NCBI RefSeq assembly: GCF_016598475.1
Contig: NZ_JAEMUX010000086.1
Span: 1 to 33,757 of the forward strand
Reading direction: 5' to 3'
Source of the DNA: Streptomyces adelaidensis
GTDB taxonomy: Bacteria > Actinomycetota > Actinomycetes > Streptomycetales > Streptomycetaceae
DNA length: 33,757 bases
Positions 21,794 through 29,575 of the stretch are shown here, piece by piece. Position 1 is the first letter of the stretch. Each line of letters begins with the position of its first letter. A program made the translations under genes and the position numbers. A model generated the notes under the pieces. That model saw only the letters and a list, made by a program, of their open reading frames with translations. It searched no databases and was not told where the DNA came from.

Positions 21794-22906
21794 ATGACAG
21801 CAGCAGGGAAGCACCAGGTGAGCCGCGCGGAAACCCCCCGCCGAGGCACCCGGTCGGGCCGGGCGGGCATCCGAGACGTGGCCGCCGCCGCCGGAGTCTC
21901 CATCACGACCGTTTCGGACGCCCTCAACGGCAAGGGCCGGCTCCCGGACGCCACCCGACGCCATGTACGCGAGGTCGCCGACCGACTTGGCTACCGCCCC
22001 TCGGCGGCGGCCCGAACTCTCAGAACCGGCAAATCCGGCCTCATCGGCCTGACCGTGACCACATACGGGGATGAACCTTTCACCTTCACCGAGTTCGCGT
22101 ACTTCGCGGAAATGGCGCGGGCCGCCACCTCGGCCGCGCTGGCCCGGGGCTACGCCCTGGTCATCCTCCCCGCGACCTCGCGACACGACGTGTGGTCGAA
22201 CGTCGCCCTGGACGGCACCGTGGTCATCGACCCGTCCGACCACGACCCGGTTGTCAGCGAACTGGTCCGCCAGGGGTTACCAGTGGTCTCAGACGGCCGC
22301 CCGGCCGGCTCGCTGCCGGTCACCGCGTGGGTCGACAACGACCACGAGGCCGCGGTCCTCGGGATCCTTGACCACCTGGCCGATTCGGGCGCACGCCGGA
22401 TCGGGCTCCTCACGGGCACGACGACCGACACGTACACCCATCTCTCCACCACCGCATACCTGCGCTGGTGCGAGCGCGTGGGCCAGGATCCGGTGTACGA
22501 AGCCTATCCGGCACACGATCCGTGCGCGGGAGCCATCGCAGCCGACCGGCTGCTGGCCCGGCCCGACCGCCCCGACGCGGTCTACGGCCTATTCGACCCG
22601 AACGGCACCGATCTGCTGGCCGCCGCCCGGCGGTACGGTCTGCGCGTCCCCGACGACCTGCTGCTCGTCTGCTGCAGCGAGTCCACGGTGTACGCCACGA
22701 CCGAGCCGCCGATCACCACGCTCTCGCTGAAGCCGCGCCGGATCGGCACGGCCGTGGTCCAGCTCCTCATCGACGCCATCGAGGGGCTCGAATCGGACCA
22801 ACCGGTCGAGCAGGTGATACCGACGGAGCTGATCGTGCGGACCTCGTCCGAGCGGCGTCCACCGCGTACGACGGTCAGCCCGCCACGATCACCTGAAGAA
22901 GGTTGA
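21794..22906 (+). CDS. LacI-family transcriptional regulator with a TTA codon
   Basis: A 370-residue LacI/GalR-type repressor. The helix-turn-helix is at residues 26-46 (IRDVAAAAGVSITTVSDALNG) and the hinge helix RPSAAARTLRTGKSG near 68-82. A periplasmic-binding-protein-like ligand domain runs to about 350, with a Pro/Arg-rich tail. The effector is unknown. Codon 162 is TTA (22277-22279), the rare leucine codon read by the bldA tRNA in Streptomyces, so its translation is probably developmentally gated. The ATG at 21794 is used; a GTG at 21728 would add 22 unlikely residues. TACTAT at 21779-21784 may be its -10, giving a very short leader. It has no operon partner and ends in a strong hairpin. 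Confidence 0.92.
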   Translation: MTAAGKHQVSRAETPRRGTRSGRAGIRDVAAAAGVSITTVSDALNGKGRLPDATRRHVREVADRLGYRPSAAARTLRTGKSGLIGLTVTTYGDEPFTFTEFAYFAEMARAATSAALARGYALVILPATSRHDVWSNVALDGTVVIDPSDHDPVVSELVRQGLPVVSDGRPAGSLPVTAWVDNDHEAAVLGILDHLADSGARRIGLLTGTTTDTYTHLSTTAYLRWCERVGQDPVYEAYPAHDPCAGAIAADRLLARPDRPDAVYGLFDPNGTDLLAAARRYGLRVPDDLLLVCCSESTVYATTEPPITTLSLKPRRIGTAVVQLLIDAIEGLESDQPVEQVIPTELIVRTSSERRPPRTTVSPPRSPEEG

Positions 22907-22929
22907 CGCCGCAGCGAGGATCCGAACGG

Positions 22930-22959
22930 GAATTGGGCGGGGAGAGCCCCGCCCAATTC
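22930..22959 (+). terminator. 13-bp hairpin terminator of the LacI-type gene
   Basis: A perfect 13-bp stem (left arm starting GAATTGGGC, right arm ending GCCCAATTC) with the 4-nt loop AGAG, 23 bp past the stop codon. There is no T-run, but the stem is very stable. Confidence 0.75.
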
Positions 22960-22988
22960 GGGAGAAATCCTCAGCGAACTGGGACCCT

Positions 22989-23042
22989 GCGCCATTTCAC
23001 CACCCCTGGGTCATCACATGGCGCGATCCGCATTCCTATGAT
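22989..23042 (+). promoter_or_regulatory. Promoter and possible operator of the metallophosphatase gene
   Basis: TATGAT at 23037-23042 is a near-consensus -10, 78 bp before the start. Just upstream, GCGCCAT (22989-22995) and ATGGCGC (23018-23024) form a perfect 7-bp inverted repeat with 22-bp spacing that spans the expected -35, so a regulator may bind there. Confidence 0.5.
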
Positions 23043-23120
23043 GGGCGGACGACACCGCGGGCCGCTGCGACCAGGCAGTCCGATGCGGTGCAGACGCGGG
23101 CGATGGTGGTGGAGGGGTCG

Positions 23121-24200
23121 ATGACGCAGGGGGCCGGTCAGGGACCCGAGGTGCGGACGCCGACGGTGCGCGATTTCCGTGTACCCGCGTACGTCCACGA
23201 GGCCGGTCCGTACGGACAGACCACACAACCCGGCGAGGCCTCCAGGCCCGCCGAAGAGCCGGACGACTACCCGGCGGGGTACACCCCGACGCAGCGGGAT
23301 CTACCGGTGATCAACCGAGGTGACACGCTTCAGGTCGTGATCGACCCGGAGGCCGCGGAGGCAGACCGGTCCGCCGCCCGATCGGGTCCGCTCTTCGTCG
23401 TCGGGGACGTCCACGGCTACCTCGACGAACTCCTCGCCGCGCTCCGCGAGAAGGGTCTCGTCGACGCCGCGGGCAACTGGTCGGCGGGCACCGCCCGGCT
23501 CTGGTTCCTCGGCGACTTCACCGACCGCGGCCCGGACGGCATCGGCGTCATCGACCTCGTGATGCGCCTGTCCGCCGAGGCGGCCGCGGCAGGCGGCTAC
23601 TGCAAGGCCCTCATGGGCAACCACGAGCTGCTGCTGCTCGGCGCCAAGCGGTTCGGCGACACCCCCGTCAACTCCGGTGCGGGCACCGCCACCTTCCAGG
23701 CCGCCTGGCTGCTCAACGGTGGCCAGAAGACCGACATGGACCGCCTCCAGGACCACCATCTTCAGTGGATGGCCCGTCTCGACGCCATGGAGGAGGTCGA
23801 CGGCCACCTCCTGGTGCACTCCGACACCACCGCCTACCGCGACTACGGCGACTCCATCGAGGCGGTCAACGACACCGTCCGCGAGACGATCACTCGCAAT
23901 GACCCGGACGAGGTCTGGGATCTCTTCCGCAAGTTCACCCGGCGCTTCTCCTTCCGCGACGAGGGCGGCGCCGACGCCGTGCGCTCGCTGTTGGACACCT
24001 ACGGCGGCACCCGCATCGTCCATGGTCACAGCCCCATTCCGTATCTCCTGGGCGACGTCGGCTCGGAGGACGGTGAGGACAACGCGGGCCCTTCGGTCGA
24101 CGGACCGTACACCTATGCGGACGGACTGGCCGTCGCCATGGACGGCGGCGTGACCATGGCCGGAAAACTGCTGGTCCAGCAACTTCCCCTGGGTAGCTGA
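23121..24200 (+). CDS. Calcineurin-like metallophosphatase (PPP-type)
   Basis: A 359-residue phosphoesterase. After an 85-residue Pro/Glu-rich N-terminal region come the five metallophosphoesterase motifs: GDVHG at 95-99, GDFTDRG at 131-137, GNHE at 166-169, the single His in LLVHSDT near 239, and GHSP near 306. This order resembles bacterial serine/threonine phosphatases and diadenosine tetraphosphatases of the PPP group. The substrate may be a phosphoprotein or dinucleotide; the sequence does not decide. The ATG at 23121 has GGAGG 5 nt upstream; the frame extends 11 codons further without a better signal. It is monocistronic, with its own TATGAT promoter. Confidence 0.92.
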   Translation: MTQGAGQGPEVRTPTVRDFRVPAYVHEAGPYGQTTQPGEASRPAEEPDDYPAGYTPTQRDLPVINRGDTLQVVIDPEAAEADRSAARSGPLFVVGDVHGYLDELLAALREKGLVDAAGNWSAGTARLWFLGDFTDRGPDGIGVIDLVMRLSAEAAAAGGYCKALMGNHELLLLGAKRFGDTPVNSGAGTATFQAAWLLNGGQKTDMDRLQDHHLQWMARLDAMEEVDGHLLVHSDTTAYRDYGDSIEAVNDTVRETITRNDPDEVWDLFRKFTRRFSFRDEGGADAVRSLLDTYGGTRIVHGHSPIPYLLGDVGSEDGEDNAGPSVDGPYTYADGLAVAMDGGVTMAGKLLVQQLPLGS

Positions 24201-24218
24201 GCCTTCAACGGGCAGGCG

Positions 24219-24233
24219 TCTTCCGTCGGAAGA
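24219..24233 (+). terminator. Short hairpin after the metallophosphatase gene
   Basis: TCTTCC-GTC-GGAAGA, a perfect 6-bp stem 18 bp past the stop codon. It may help end the transcript. Further on, TACCAT at 24293-24298 could be the -10 of the next gene, with a leader of about 80 nt. Confidence 0.35.
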
Positions 24234-24383
24234 GTTCGCTGGCCAGGGGCCAATTTATTCAAACCCCCTGTCACCGCCTGCCGTCACCGCTCTACCATCG
24301 GCTTATCCGTAGCAGGCTCCCCTCCGTTTCTGCCCGACGGCTCGTCAGCATGCCGAGCCACAAGCCCTACGGAGCATCGGGGG

Positions 24384-25259
24384 ATGCACATGAACAGCGT
24401 TCCGCAGCACCTGCTCAGTGAGGACCGCCAGGAGTACGAGCGGATCCTCGGCGAGGTGCTGCGCTCCGCCCCACACCGCCCGGAATTCGCCGCCGGCCTG
24501 CAGCGCCTCAACCCCGAACAGCTGCGCACCATGGCCCTCAACGCCACGGCGATCATCACGGCCGCCGCAGCGACCGAATACCAGTACTACGTAAAGGTCC
24601 GCGACGAATTCCGCAGCCCGTCGTCACCCACCGTCCCCGCTCGTGAAGGGGCGGCGTCCGGATCCAGCGAGCCGGACGGCACCGCGGTGGGACTCGCGGT
24701 CTCCATGGGCGAGGTCACCGAGGCGGCAGGTGCCGGCGCCGGTGCCATAGCCGCGGTGCTCGCGCCCGTCCTCGCCGGCACCGCCGCCGTGCTCTTCCTG
24801 CTCGTGGGGTACGTCATGAAGGTGCTCGACCCCGATCGGGCGATAGCCAAGACCCTCCTCACCACGGGGTGGGTCTTCGGCGCGGTCACGGCCGCGGCGA
24901 TCCTGGTGGCCGCGGTCGGCCTCCTGCTCACCGCCCTGCGTAACAACGCCACCGCCCTTCTGGACGACGGAGCGCGCGGCGAGCTGAGCGAGGAGGTGTC
25001 CCGGGCCAAGGAAGCCTGGCGCGAGGTTCTTCTGGAGCGCGGCATCCTGCCGTTCCTCCGTGACGCCCTCGCGAATCCGGGCCCGGAGCTGCTGAGCGAG
25101 CCGGACCGGCCGGCACCGCCCAGCCGTATGCCGCACCTCGGCTACGGCCGCCCGAGCTTCACCAGCCCGGACAGCGGCGGCGCCGGCTCCCGCCCCAGCT
25201 ACACCAGCCCGGACTTCACCAGCCCGGACTTCGGCGGCCCCGAGCACCACCCGGAGTAA
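24384..25259 (+). CDS. Two-span membrane protein of unknown function
   Basis: A 291-residue protein that I do not recognise. Residues 1-80 are soluble and mostly helical (LLSEDRQEYERILGEVLRSAP). A Ser/Pro/Ala-rich linker follows, then two long hydrophobic segments at about 120-145 and 162-184. A charged helical segment (195-225) comes next, and the C-terminal tail of about 60 residues is rich in Pro, Ser and Gly with repeated TSPD-type units (SFTSPD, SYTSPD, DFTSPD). The topology is probably hairpin-like with both ends in the cytoplasm. The ATG at 24384 has GGAG 9 nt upstream; the ATG two codons later is equally possible. It converges with thiC. Confidence 0.75.
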   Translation: MHMNSVPQHLLSEDRQEYERILGEVLRSAPHRPEFAAGLQRLNPEQLRTMALNATAIITAAAATEYQYYVKVRDEFRSPSSPTVPAREGAASGSSEPDGTAVGLAVSMGEVTEAAGAGAGAIAAVLAPVLAGTAAVLFLLVGYVMKVLDPDRAIAKTLLTTGWVFGAVTAAAILVAAVGLLLTALRNNATALLDDGARGELSEEVSRAKEAWREVLLERGILPFLRDALANPGPELLSEPDRPAPPSRMPHLGYGRPSFTSPDSGGAGSRPSYTSPDFTSPDFGGPEHHPE

Positions 25260-25276
25260 CGCCCCGGGCTACGGCC

Positions 25277-25307
25277 GCCGCCCCGGAAGCCACCGGGCTT
25301 CGGCGGC
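25277..25307. terminator. Bidirectional terminator between convergent genes
   Basis: GCCGCC plus GAAGCC on the left pairs with GGCTTC plus GGCGGC on the right around the loop ACCG, with a 3-nt bulge on the left arm. It lies 17 bp past the membrane-protein stop and can also serve thiC from the other side. The rest of the 238-bp gap shows no gene. Confidence 0.55.
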
Positions 25308-25497
25308 CACCCGGCGCGCCCCGGCCGACCTCGGCCAGAGCGCCGCCACCCCGCGACGGGCTCTCCCGGCAACCAGCTGGAAGAGCGCCGCTCGTCGCGG
25401 ACTTCGAGCGTCCGAAGACAGCGCGACACGACTGAACGCACCAGTGGTACGCGCCCTGACGCACGCCTCAAGGCCAGCATCGCCGCCGTGGTCGGTG

Positions 25498-27324
25498 TCA
25501 GTCCGCCATCGGCAGATACACCCGGTTCCCCGCCTCCGCGAACTCCTTGGACTTCTGGGCCATGCCCGCCTCGATCTCGGCCTTGGAACCGCCGTGTTCG
25601 CGGCGGATGTCGTGGGAGATCTTCATCGAGCAGAACTTCGGGCCACACATGGAGCAGAAGTGGGCCGTCTTGGCCGGCTCGGCCGGGAGGGTCTCGTCGT
25701 GGAACTCCCGGGCCGTATCGGGGTCGAGGGCCAGATTGAACTGGTCCTCCCAGCGGAACTCGAAGCGGGCGTCCGACAACGCGTCGTCCCACTCCTGTGC
25801 GCCCGGATGCCCCTTGGCGAGGTCCGCCGCATGGGCCGCGATCTTGTAGGTGATGACGCCGGTCTTCACGTCGTCACGATTGGGCAGTCCCAAGTGTTCC
25901 TTGGGCGTGACGTAGCAGAGCATCGCAGTGCCCCACCACGCGATCATCGCGGCACCTATGCCTGAGGTGATGTGGTCGTACGCCGGTGCGACGTCCGTGG
26001 TCAGCGGGCCGAGCGTATAGAACGGAGCCTCATCGCAGATCTCCTGCTGCAGATCGATGTTCTCCTTGATCTTGTGCATCGGGACGTGTCCCGGGCCTTC
26101 GATCATGGTCTGTACGTGGAAACGCTTCGCGATCGTGTTGAGTTCCCCGAGCGTGCGCAGCTCCGCGAACTGCGCCTCGTCGTTGGCATCCGCGATGGAG
26201 CCGGGCCGGAGACCGTCGCCGAGCGAGTACGTGACGTCGTAGGCCGCGAGAATCTCGCACAGTTCCTCGAAGTTCTCGTAGAGGAACGACTCCTTGTGGT
26301 GTGCCAGGCACCAGGCCGCCATGATCGAGCCGCCGCGCGAGACGATGCCGGTCTTGCGGTTGGCGGTCAGCGGTACGTACGCCAGGCGCACGCCCGCGTG
26401 GACCGTCATGTAGTCCACGCCCTGTTCGGCCTGCTCGATGACCGTGTCCTTGTAGATCTCCCAGGTCAGCTCCTCGGCCCTGCCGTCGACTTTCTCCAGG
26501 GCCTGGTAGAGCGGCACCGTGCCGATGGGAACAGGGGAGTTGCGCAGCACCCATTCGCGGGTGGTGTGGATGTTCCGGCCGGTGGACAGGTCCATGACCG
26601 TGTCGGCGCCCCAGCGGGTCGCCCAGGTCATCTTCTCGACCTCCTCCTCGATGGAGGAAGTGACCGCGGAGTTGCCGATGTTGGCGTTGACCTTCACCAG
26701 GAACCGCTTACCGATGATCATCGGCTCGATCTCCGGATGGTTCACGTTCGCGGGCAGTACGGCCCTGCCCGCCGCGATCTCCTCGCGGACGACCTCCGGC
26801 GCGACGTTCTCGCGCACGGCCACGAACTCCATCTCGGGGGTGATCTCCCCACGTCGCGCGTACGCGAGCTGGGTCACCGCCCGGCCGTCACGGCTCCGGC
26901 GCGGCTGGCGCGGCCGCCCGGGGAACACCGCGTCGAGATTGCGCAGCCCGCCGCGTGGCGAGGTGTGCTTGATCCCGTCGTCCTCGGGGCGGACCGGACG
27001 GCCCGCGTACTCCTCGGTGTCTCCGCGCGCCACGATCCAGTTCTCGCGGAGGGGGAGGAGTCCCCTGCGGACATCGGTCTCCGCGGTGGGATCGGTGTAC
27101 GGGCCGGAGGTGTCGTACAGGGTGACGGACTGCCCGTTGGTGAGGTGCACCTGGCGGACCGGCACCCGCAGATCGGGGCGCGAGCCCTCGATGTACGCCT
27201 TGTGCCAGCCGACGGACTTCCCGGCCTCCAGCGGCTGTTCGCCGTGGTTCTTTTCGCCCTCGGACGAGGCGGATGCCCCATCTGTCTGGCTGGAGGCAGG
27301 CGTGCGTGTGTCCTCGATGGTCAT
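25498..27324 (-). CDS. thiC: Phosphomethylpyrimidine synthase ThiC
   Basis: A 608-residue radical-SAM enzyme that converts 5-aminoimidazole ribotide to HMP phosphate, the pyrimidine half of thiamine. The C-terminal CxxCxxxxC cluster motif is present as FCSMCGPKFCSM. Also seen are NANIGNSAV, TVHAGV, SRGGSIMAAWC, SLGDGLRPGS, MIEGPGHVPMH and GPLTTDVAPAYDH, all ThiC signatures. The N-terminal 40 residues are variable Ser/Glu-rich sequence. The ATG at 27324 has GGGAG about 10 nt upstream, and that Shine-Dalgarno is part of the conserved end of the TPP riboswitch. It stands alone with no other thi gene in the window. Expression should fall when TPP is abundant. Confidence 0.98.
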   Translation of the reverse strand: MTIEDTRTPASSQTDGASASSEGEKNHGEQPLEAGKSVGWHKAYIEGSRPDLRVPVRQVHLTNGQSVTLYDTSGPYTDPTAETDVRRGLLPLRENWIVARGDTEEYAGRPVRPEDDGIKHTSPRGGLRNLDAVFPGRPRQPRRSRDGRAVTQLAYARRGEITPEMEFVAVRENVAPEVVREEIAAGRAVLPANVNHPEIEPMIIGKRFLVKVNANIGNSAVTSSIEEEVEKMTWATRWGADTVMDLSTGRNIHTTREWVLRNSPVPIGTVPLYQALEKVDGRAEELTWEIYKDTVIEQAEQGVDYMTVHAGVRLAYVPLTANRKTGIVSRGGSIMAAWCLAHHKESFLYENFEELCEILAAYDVTYSLGDGLRPGSIADANDEAQFAELRTLGELNTIAKRFHVQTMIEGPGHVPMHKIKENIDLQQEICDEAPFYTLGPLTTDVAPAYDHITSGIGAAMIAWWGTAMLCYVTPKEHLGLPNRDDVKTGVITYKIAAHAADLAKGHPGAQEWDDALSDARFEFRWEDQFNLALDPDTAREFHDETLPAEPAKTAHFCSMCGPKFCSMKISHDIRREHGGSKAEIEAGMAQKSKEFAEAGNRVYLPMAD

Positions 27325-27332
27325 GAGACCTA

Positions 27333-27464
27333 CTCCCTACGCCGGCATTACCCGGTAACAGGTTCAGCGGTCGACGCAGCGATTTCCGCCCGGCGATGTT
27401 CCACGTGAAACATCGCGTCTGCGGAGGTCAGCGCCCTCTCAGCCCGGTGCTCCGAGCTCCCGCG
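27333..27464 (-). promoter_or_regulatory. TPP riboswitch (thi box) of thiC
   Basis: On the minus strand the conserved elements occur in order: GCTCGG-AGCA-CCGGGC (P3), CTGAGAG at 27436-27442, then GAACCTG, TTACCGGGTAATGCCGG and CGTAGGGAG at the 3' end. These are the invariant parts of the TPP aptamer. Between CTGAGA and GAACCTG is an insertion of about 65 nt that folds as a nested stem, TCCGC/GCGGA outside and GCGATGTT/AACATCGC inside. The inner stem is a parS-like palindrome. The riboswitch ends at the thiC Shine-Dalgarno, so translational control is the simplest mode. Confidence 0.95.
27397..27412. other. parS site 4, one mismatch, inside the TPP riboswitch
   Basis: TGTTCCACGTGAAACA differs from the parS consensus at one base (minus strand core GTTTCACGTGGAAC). 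It lies in a 24-bp palindrome (27393-27416) with GCGA/TCGC flanks. In DNA it should bind ParB; in the thiC mRNA the same bases form the optional hairpin of the aptamer. Confidence 0.82.
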
Positions 27465-27481
27465 TGTGCAAAGGTGGCTCC

Positions 27482-27510
27482 ACGCTAGCGGCAGATGTGG
27501 CGCGGTGAAC
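27482..27510 (-). promoter_or_regulatory. Probable thiC promoter
   Basis: On the minus strand TTCACC, 16 bp, then TAGCGT (-10 at 27482-27487). Transcription would begin near 27475, about 10 nt before the riboswitch. The region is shared with the divergent YibE/F-like gene. Confidence 0.5.
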
Positions 27511-27532
27511 AGTGGGCACCGCTCGTTCTTGC

Positions 27533-27538
27533 GATGAT
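27533..27538 (+). promoter_or_regulatory. -10 box of the YibE/F-like gene (leaderless)
   Basis: GATGAT ends 6 nt before the GTG at 27545, and no Shine-Dalgarno is present, so a leaderless transcript is likely. Confidence 0.4.
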
Positions 27539-27544
27539 CGGTCG

Positions 27545-29008
27545 GTGACCACGACGCAGCAGCCCCCGCCTCCGCCCCCCGAGCCGCCCCATGGCCATGG
27601 CCCCGGAGACGGCCATGGCCACGGCTCCCACGGTGGCCGTGGATACGGCTCCGGTGGCGGCCACGGACCCGGCGACGGGCACGGCCAAGACCCCTCGCCC
27701 AGTGGCGGCAACGGCCATTCCCACAGTCACAGCCACGGCCCCGCCGCGCCCGTTTCGCAGCATCTGCGCAAGGTCATCGCGGCGGTGCTGATCCCCTTCG
27801 CAGCCGCGGTCGTCGTGGGCCTCGTCGTGCTCTGGCCCGGCGGCGCTCCGGAGCACGAGCGCACCGGGGTGGGCTTCGACCGGCAGACACAGCAGGCCAC
27901 CGTCACGAAGGTCGAAGAGGTCGACTGCTCGTCAGTGAACGCCTCGGGCGAGACCCCGACCGGCGACACGTCCACCGCCGAGGGCTCGTCCGCACAGCAG
28001 CAAGCGAACGGCACCTGCAAGAAGGCGACGATCCGGGTCGACACCGGCGACGACAAGGGCCGTACGTTCACGGAGATCATTCAGCCGGACCAGTCACGGC
28101 AGCTGGAGCAGGGCCAGGAGGTCGTGGTCGCGTACGAACCCGCCGCGCCCAAGGATCTGCAGTACTCGGTCACCGATGTGAACCGGAAGTTCCCGATGGC
28201 GCTGCTCGCCGGGATCTTCGCACTCGCCGTCGTGGCAGTGGGCCGGATGCGCGGTGTCATGGCTCTGGTCGCGCTGGCCATCAGCTTCATGGTGCTGACC
28301 CTCTTCATCCTGCCGGCCATCCTGCAGGGCTCGAATCCGTTGGTGGTGGCGGTGGTCGGGGCGAGCGCCATCATGCTGATCGCGCTCTACATGTGCCATG
28401 GCCTTTCGGCCCGTACCTCGGTCGCGGTGCTCGGCACGCTGATCTCGCTGCTGCTGATCGGCCTGTTGGGCTCGCTGTTCATCGACTGGGCCGCCCTGAC
28501 CGGCAACACGGACGACAACACCGGCCTGATCCACGGGCTGTACCCGACGATCGACATGAGCGGTCTGCTGCTCGCCGGCGTCATCATCGGTTCGCTCGGT
28601 GTACTCGACGACGTGACGGTCACGCAGACGTCGGCGGTCTGGGAACTGCACGAGGCCAATCCGTCGATGGGCTGGCGCGAGCTGTACCGCGCGGGCATCC
28701 GGATCGGCCGGGACCACATCGCGTCGGTGGTCAACACCCTCGTCCTCGCCTACGCCGGTGCCGCACTCCCGCTGCTCCTGCTCTTCTCGATCGCGCAGAG
28801 CAGTGTCGGCACGGTCGCCAACAGCGAGCTGGTCGCCGAGGAGATCGTGCGCACGCTCGTCGGCTCGATCGGCCTGGTGGCCTCGGTTCCGTTGACCACC
28901 GCGCTGGCCGCCCTGGTCGTCTCGGCCGACCGGCCGGGCGCCTCGGCGGAGGAAGCGGCCGTGCCCGCTCCGGCGCGCGGCGGAAGGGGCCGTCGGCGCA
29001 AGCGCTGA
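27545..29008 (+). CDS. YibE/F-family membrane protein with a His-rich N-terminus
   Basis: A 487-residue polytopic membrane protein resembling the YibE/F family. The first 65 residues are Pro, Gly and His rich, with 11 His (HGHG, DGHGHGSH, GHSHSHSHG). One span at about 77-97 precedes an extracytoplasmic domain of about 115 residues with two Cys (VDCSS and GTCKK). Six or seven further spans follow from about residue 215 onward, including the family motif GSLGVLDDVTVTQTSAVWEL. The tail is basic (GRRRKR). YibE/F function is unsettled. The His-rich region suggests metal binding, but that is inference. The GTG at 27545 is chosen because a -10 lies just upstream; the frame extends 11 codons further. 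It converges with ssgA across 31 bp. Confidence 0.85.
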   Translation: MTTTQQPPPPPPEPPHGHGPGDGHGHGSHGGRGYGSGGGHGPGDGHGQDPSPSGGNGHSHSHSHGPAAPVSQHLRKVIAAVLIPFAAAVVVGLVVLWPGGAPEHERTGVGFDRQTQQATVTKVEEVDCSSVNASGETPTGDTSTAEGSSAQQQANGTCKKATIRVDTGDDKGRTFTEIIQPDQSRQLEQGQEVVVAYEPAAPKDLQYSVTDVNRKFPMALLAGIFALAVVAVGRMRGVMALVALAISFMVLTLFILPAILQGSNPLVVAVVGASAIMLIALYMCHGLSARTSVAVLGTLISLLLIGLLGSLFIDWAALTGNTDDNTGLIHGLYPTIDMSGLLLAGVIIGSLGVLDDVTVTQTSAVWELHEANPSMGWRELYRAGIRIGRDHIASVVNTLVLAYAGAALPLLLLFSIAQSSVGTVANSELVAEEIVRTLVGSIGLVASVPLTTALAALVVSADRPGASAEEAAVPAPARGGRGRRRKR

Positions 29009-29039
29009 AGCGTTACGCCACCCTCGGGCGGCGCAGGGC

Positions 29040-29477
29040 TCAGCCCGCGCTCTGCTCCTCCGCCAGGATGCGGTCCAGCGCCTCGTCGAGCAGTGTGTCG
29101 AAGTCCGCGAGGGAACGCTCTTGCCCCAGCGGCACGAGCTTGTCCGTGCGGTCCAGGAACGCCACCAGCGGCGCCGTGCCGACCCGGAACAGCGCCTGAT
29201 CGATACCGACCTGAAGCCGGATCAGGACCTCGCCGAAACTCTCCGGATCGGCGGGCGCGATATGGACGTCCCCGTCCCCGCACGGCCGCCCCACGCCGTC
29301 GATGAGCAGCTCCCGCCCGAAGGCCCAGGTCACGGGGGCGTCACCGGGCAGATGGAAGGTCAGCCGCACGGCGTAGGGATCACAGGTCTCGTAACGCAGC
29401 TCCACCGGGATGCGGAAGGAGAGCTCCTCCGAGACGAGGAAGCTCATCATGACCTCTGCCTGTACCGACTCGCGCAT
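29040..29477 (-). CDS. ssgA: Sporulation and cell-division protein SsgA
   Basis: A 145-residue protein that I recognise as SsgA, founder of the SsgA-like proteins found only in sporulating actinomycetes. It begins MRESVQAEVMMSFLVSEELS and contains PVELRYETCDPYAVRLTFHLPGDAPVTWAFGRELL, the conserved core of the family. SsgA stimulates septation and branching in Streptomyces and helps to position SsgB and hence FtsZ during sporulation. Length is normal. The ATG at 29477 has only GGGGTAGG upstream. It lies downstream of ssgR on the same strand, with a 98-bp gap that contains an inverted repeat; ssgA is known to depend on SsgR. Confidence 0.97.
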   Translation of the reverse strand: MRESVQAEVMMSFLVSEELSFRIPVELRYETCDPYAVRLTFHLPGDAPVTWAFGRELLIDGVGRPCGDGDVHIAPADPESFGEVLIRLQVGIDQALFRVGTAPLVAFLDRTDKLVPLGQERSLADFDTLLDEALDRILAEEQSAG

Positions 29478-29504
29478 CGCCTACCCCGCCGTGTTCGTCG
29501 ACTG

Positions 29505-29525
29505 GTCAGGCATCATCCGCCTGAC
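29505..29525. promoter_or_regulatory. Inverted repeat in the ssgA promoter (candidate SsgR operator)
   Basis: GTCAGGC-7 nt-GCCTGAC, a perfect 7-bp inverted repeat 28 bp upstream of the ssgA start. The spacer contains GATGAT on the minus strand, a possible -10. Position and symmetry suit the binding site of an IclR-type activator, most likely SsgR. Confidence 0.5.
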
Positions 29526-29575
29526 ACCCCTGGAAGTTTGCTGAAAGTACACGAGAGATCACAAGGAGTGATTTT

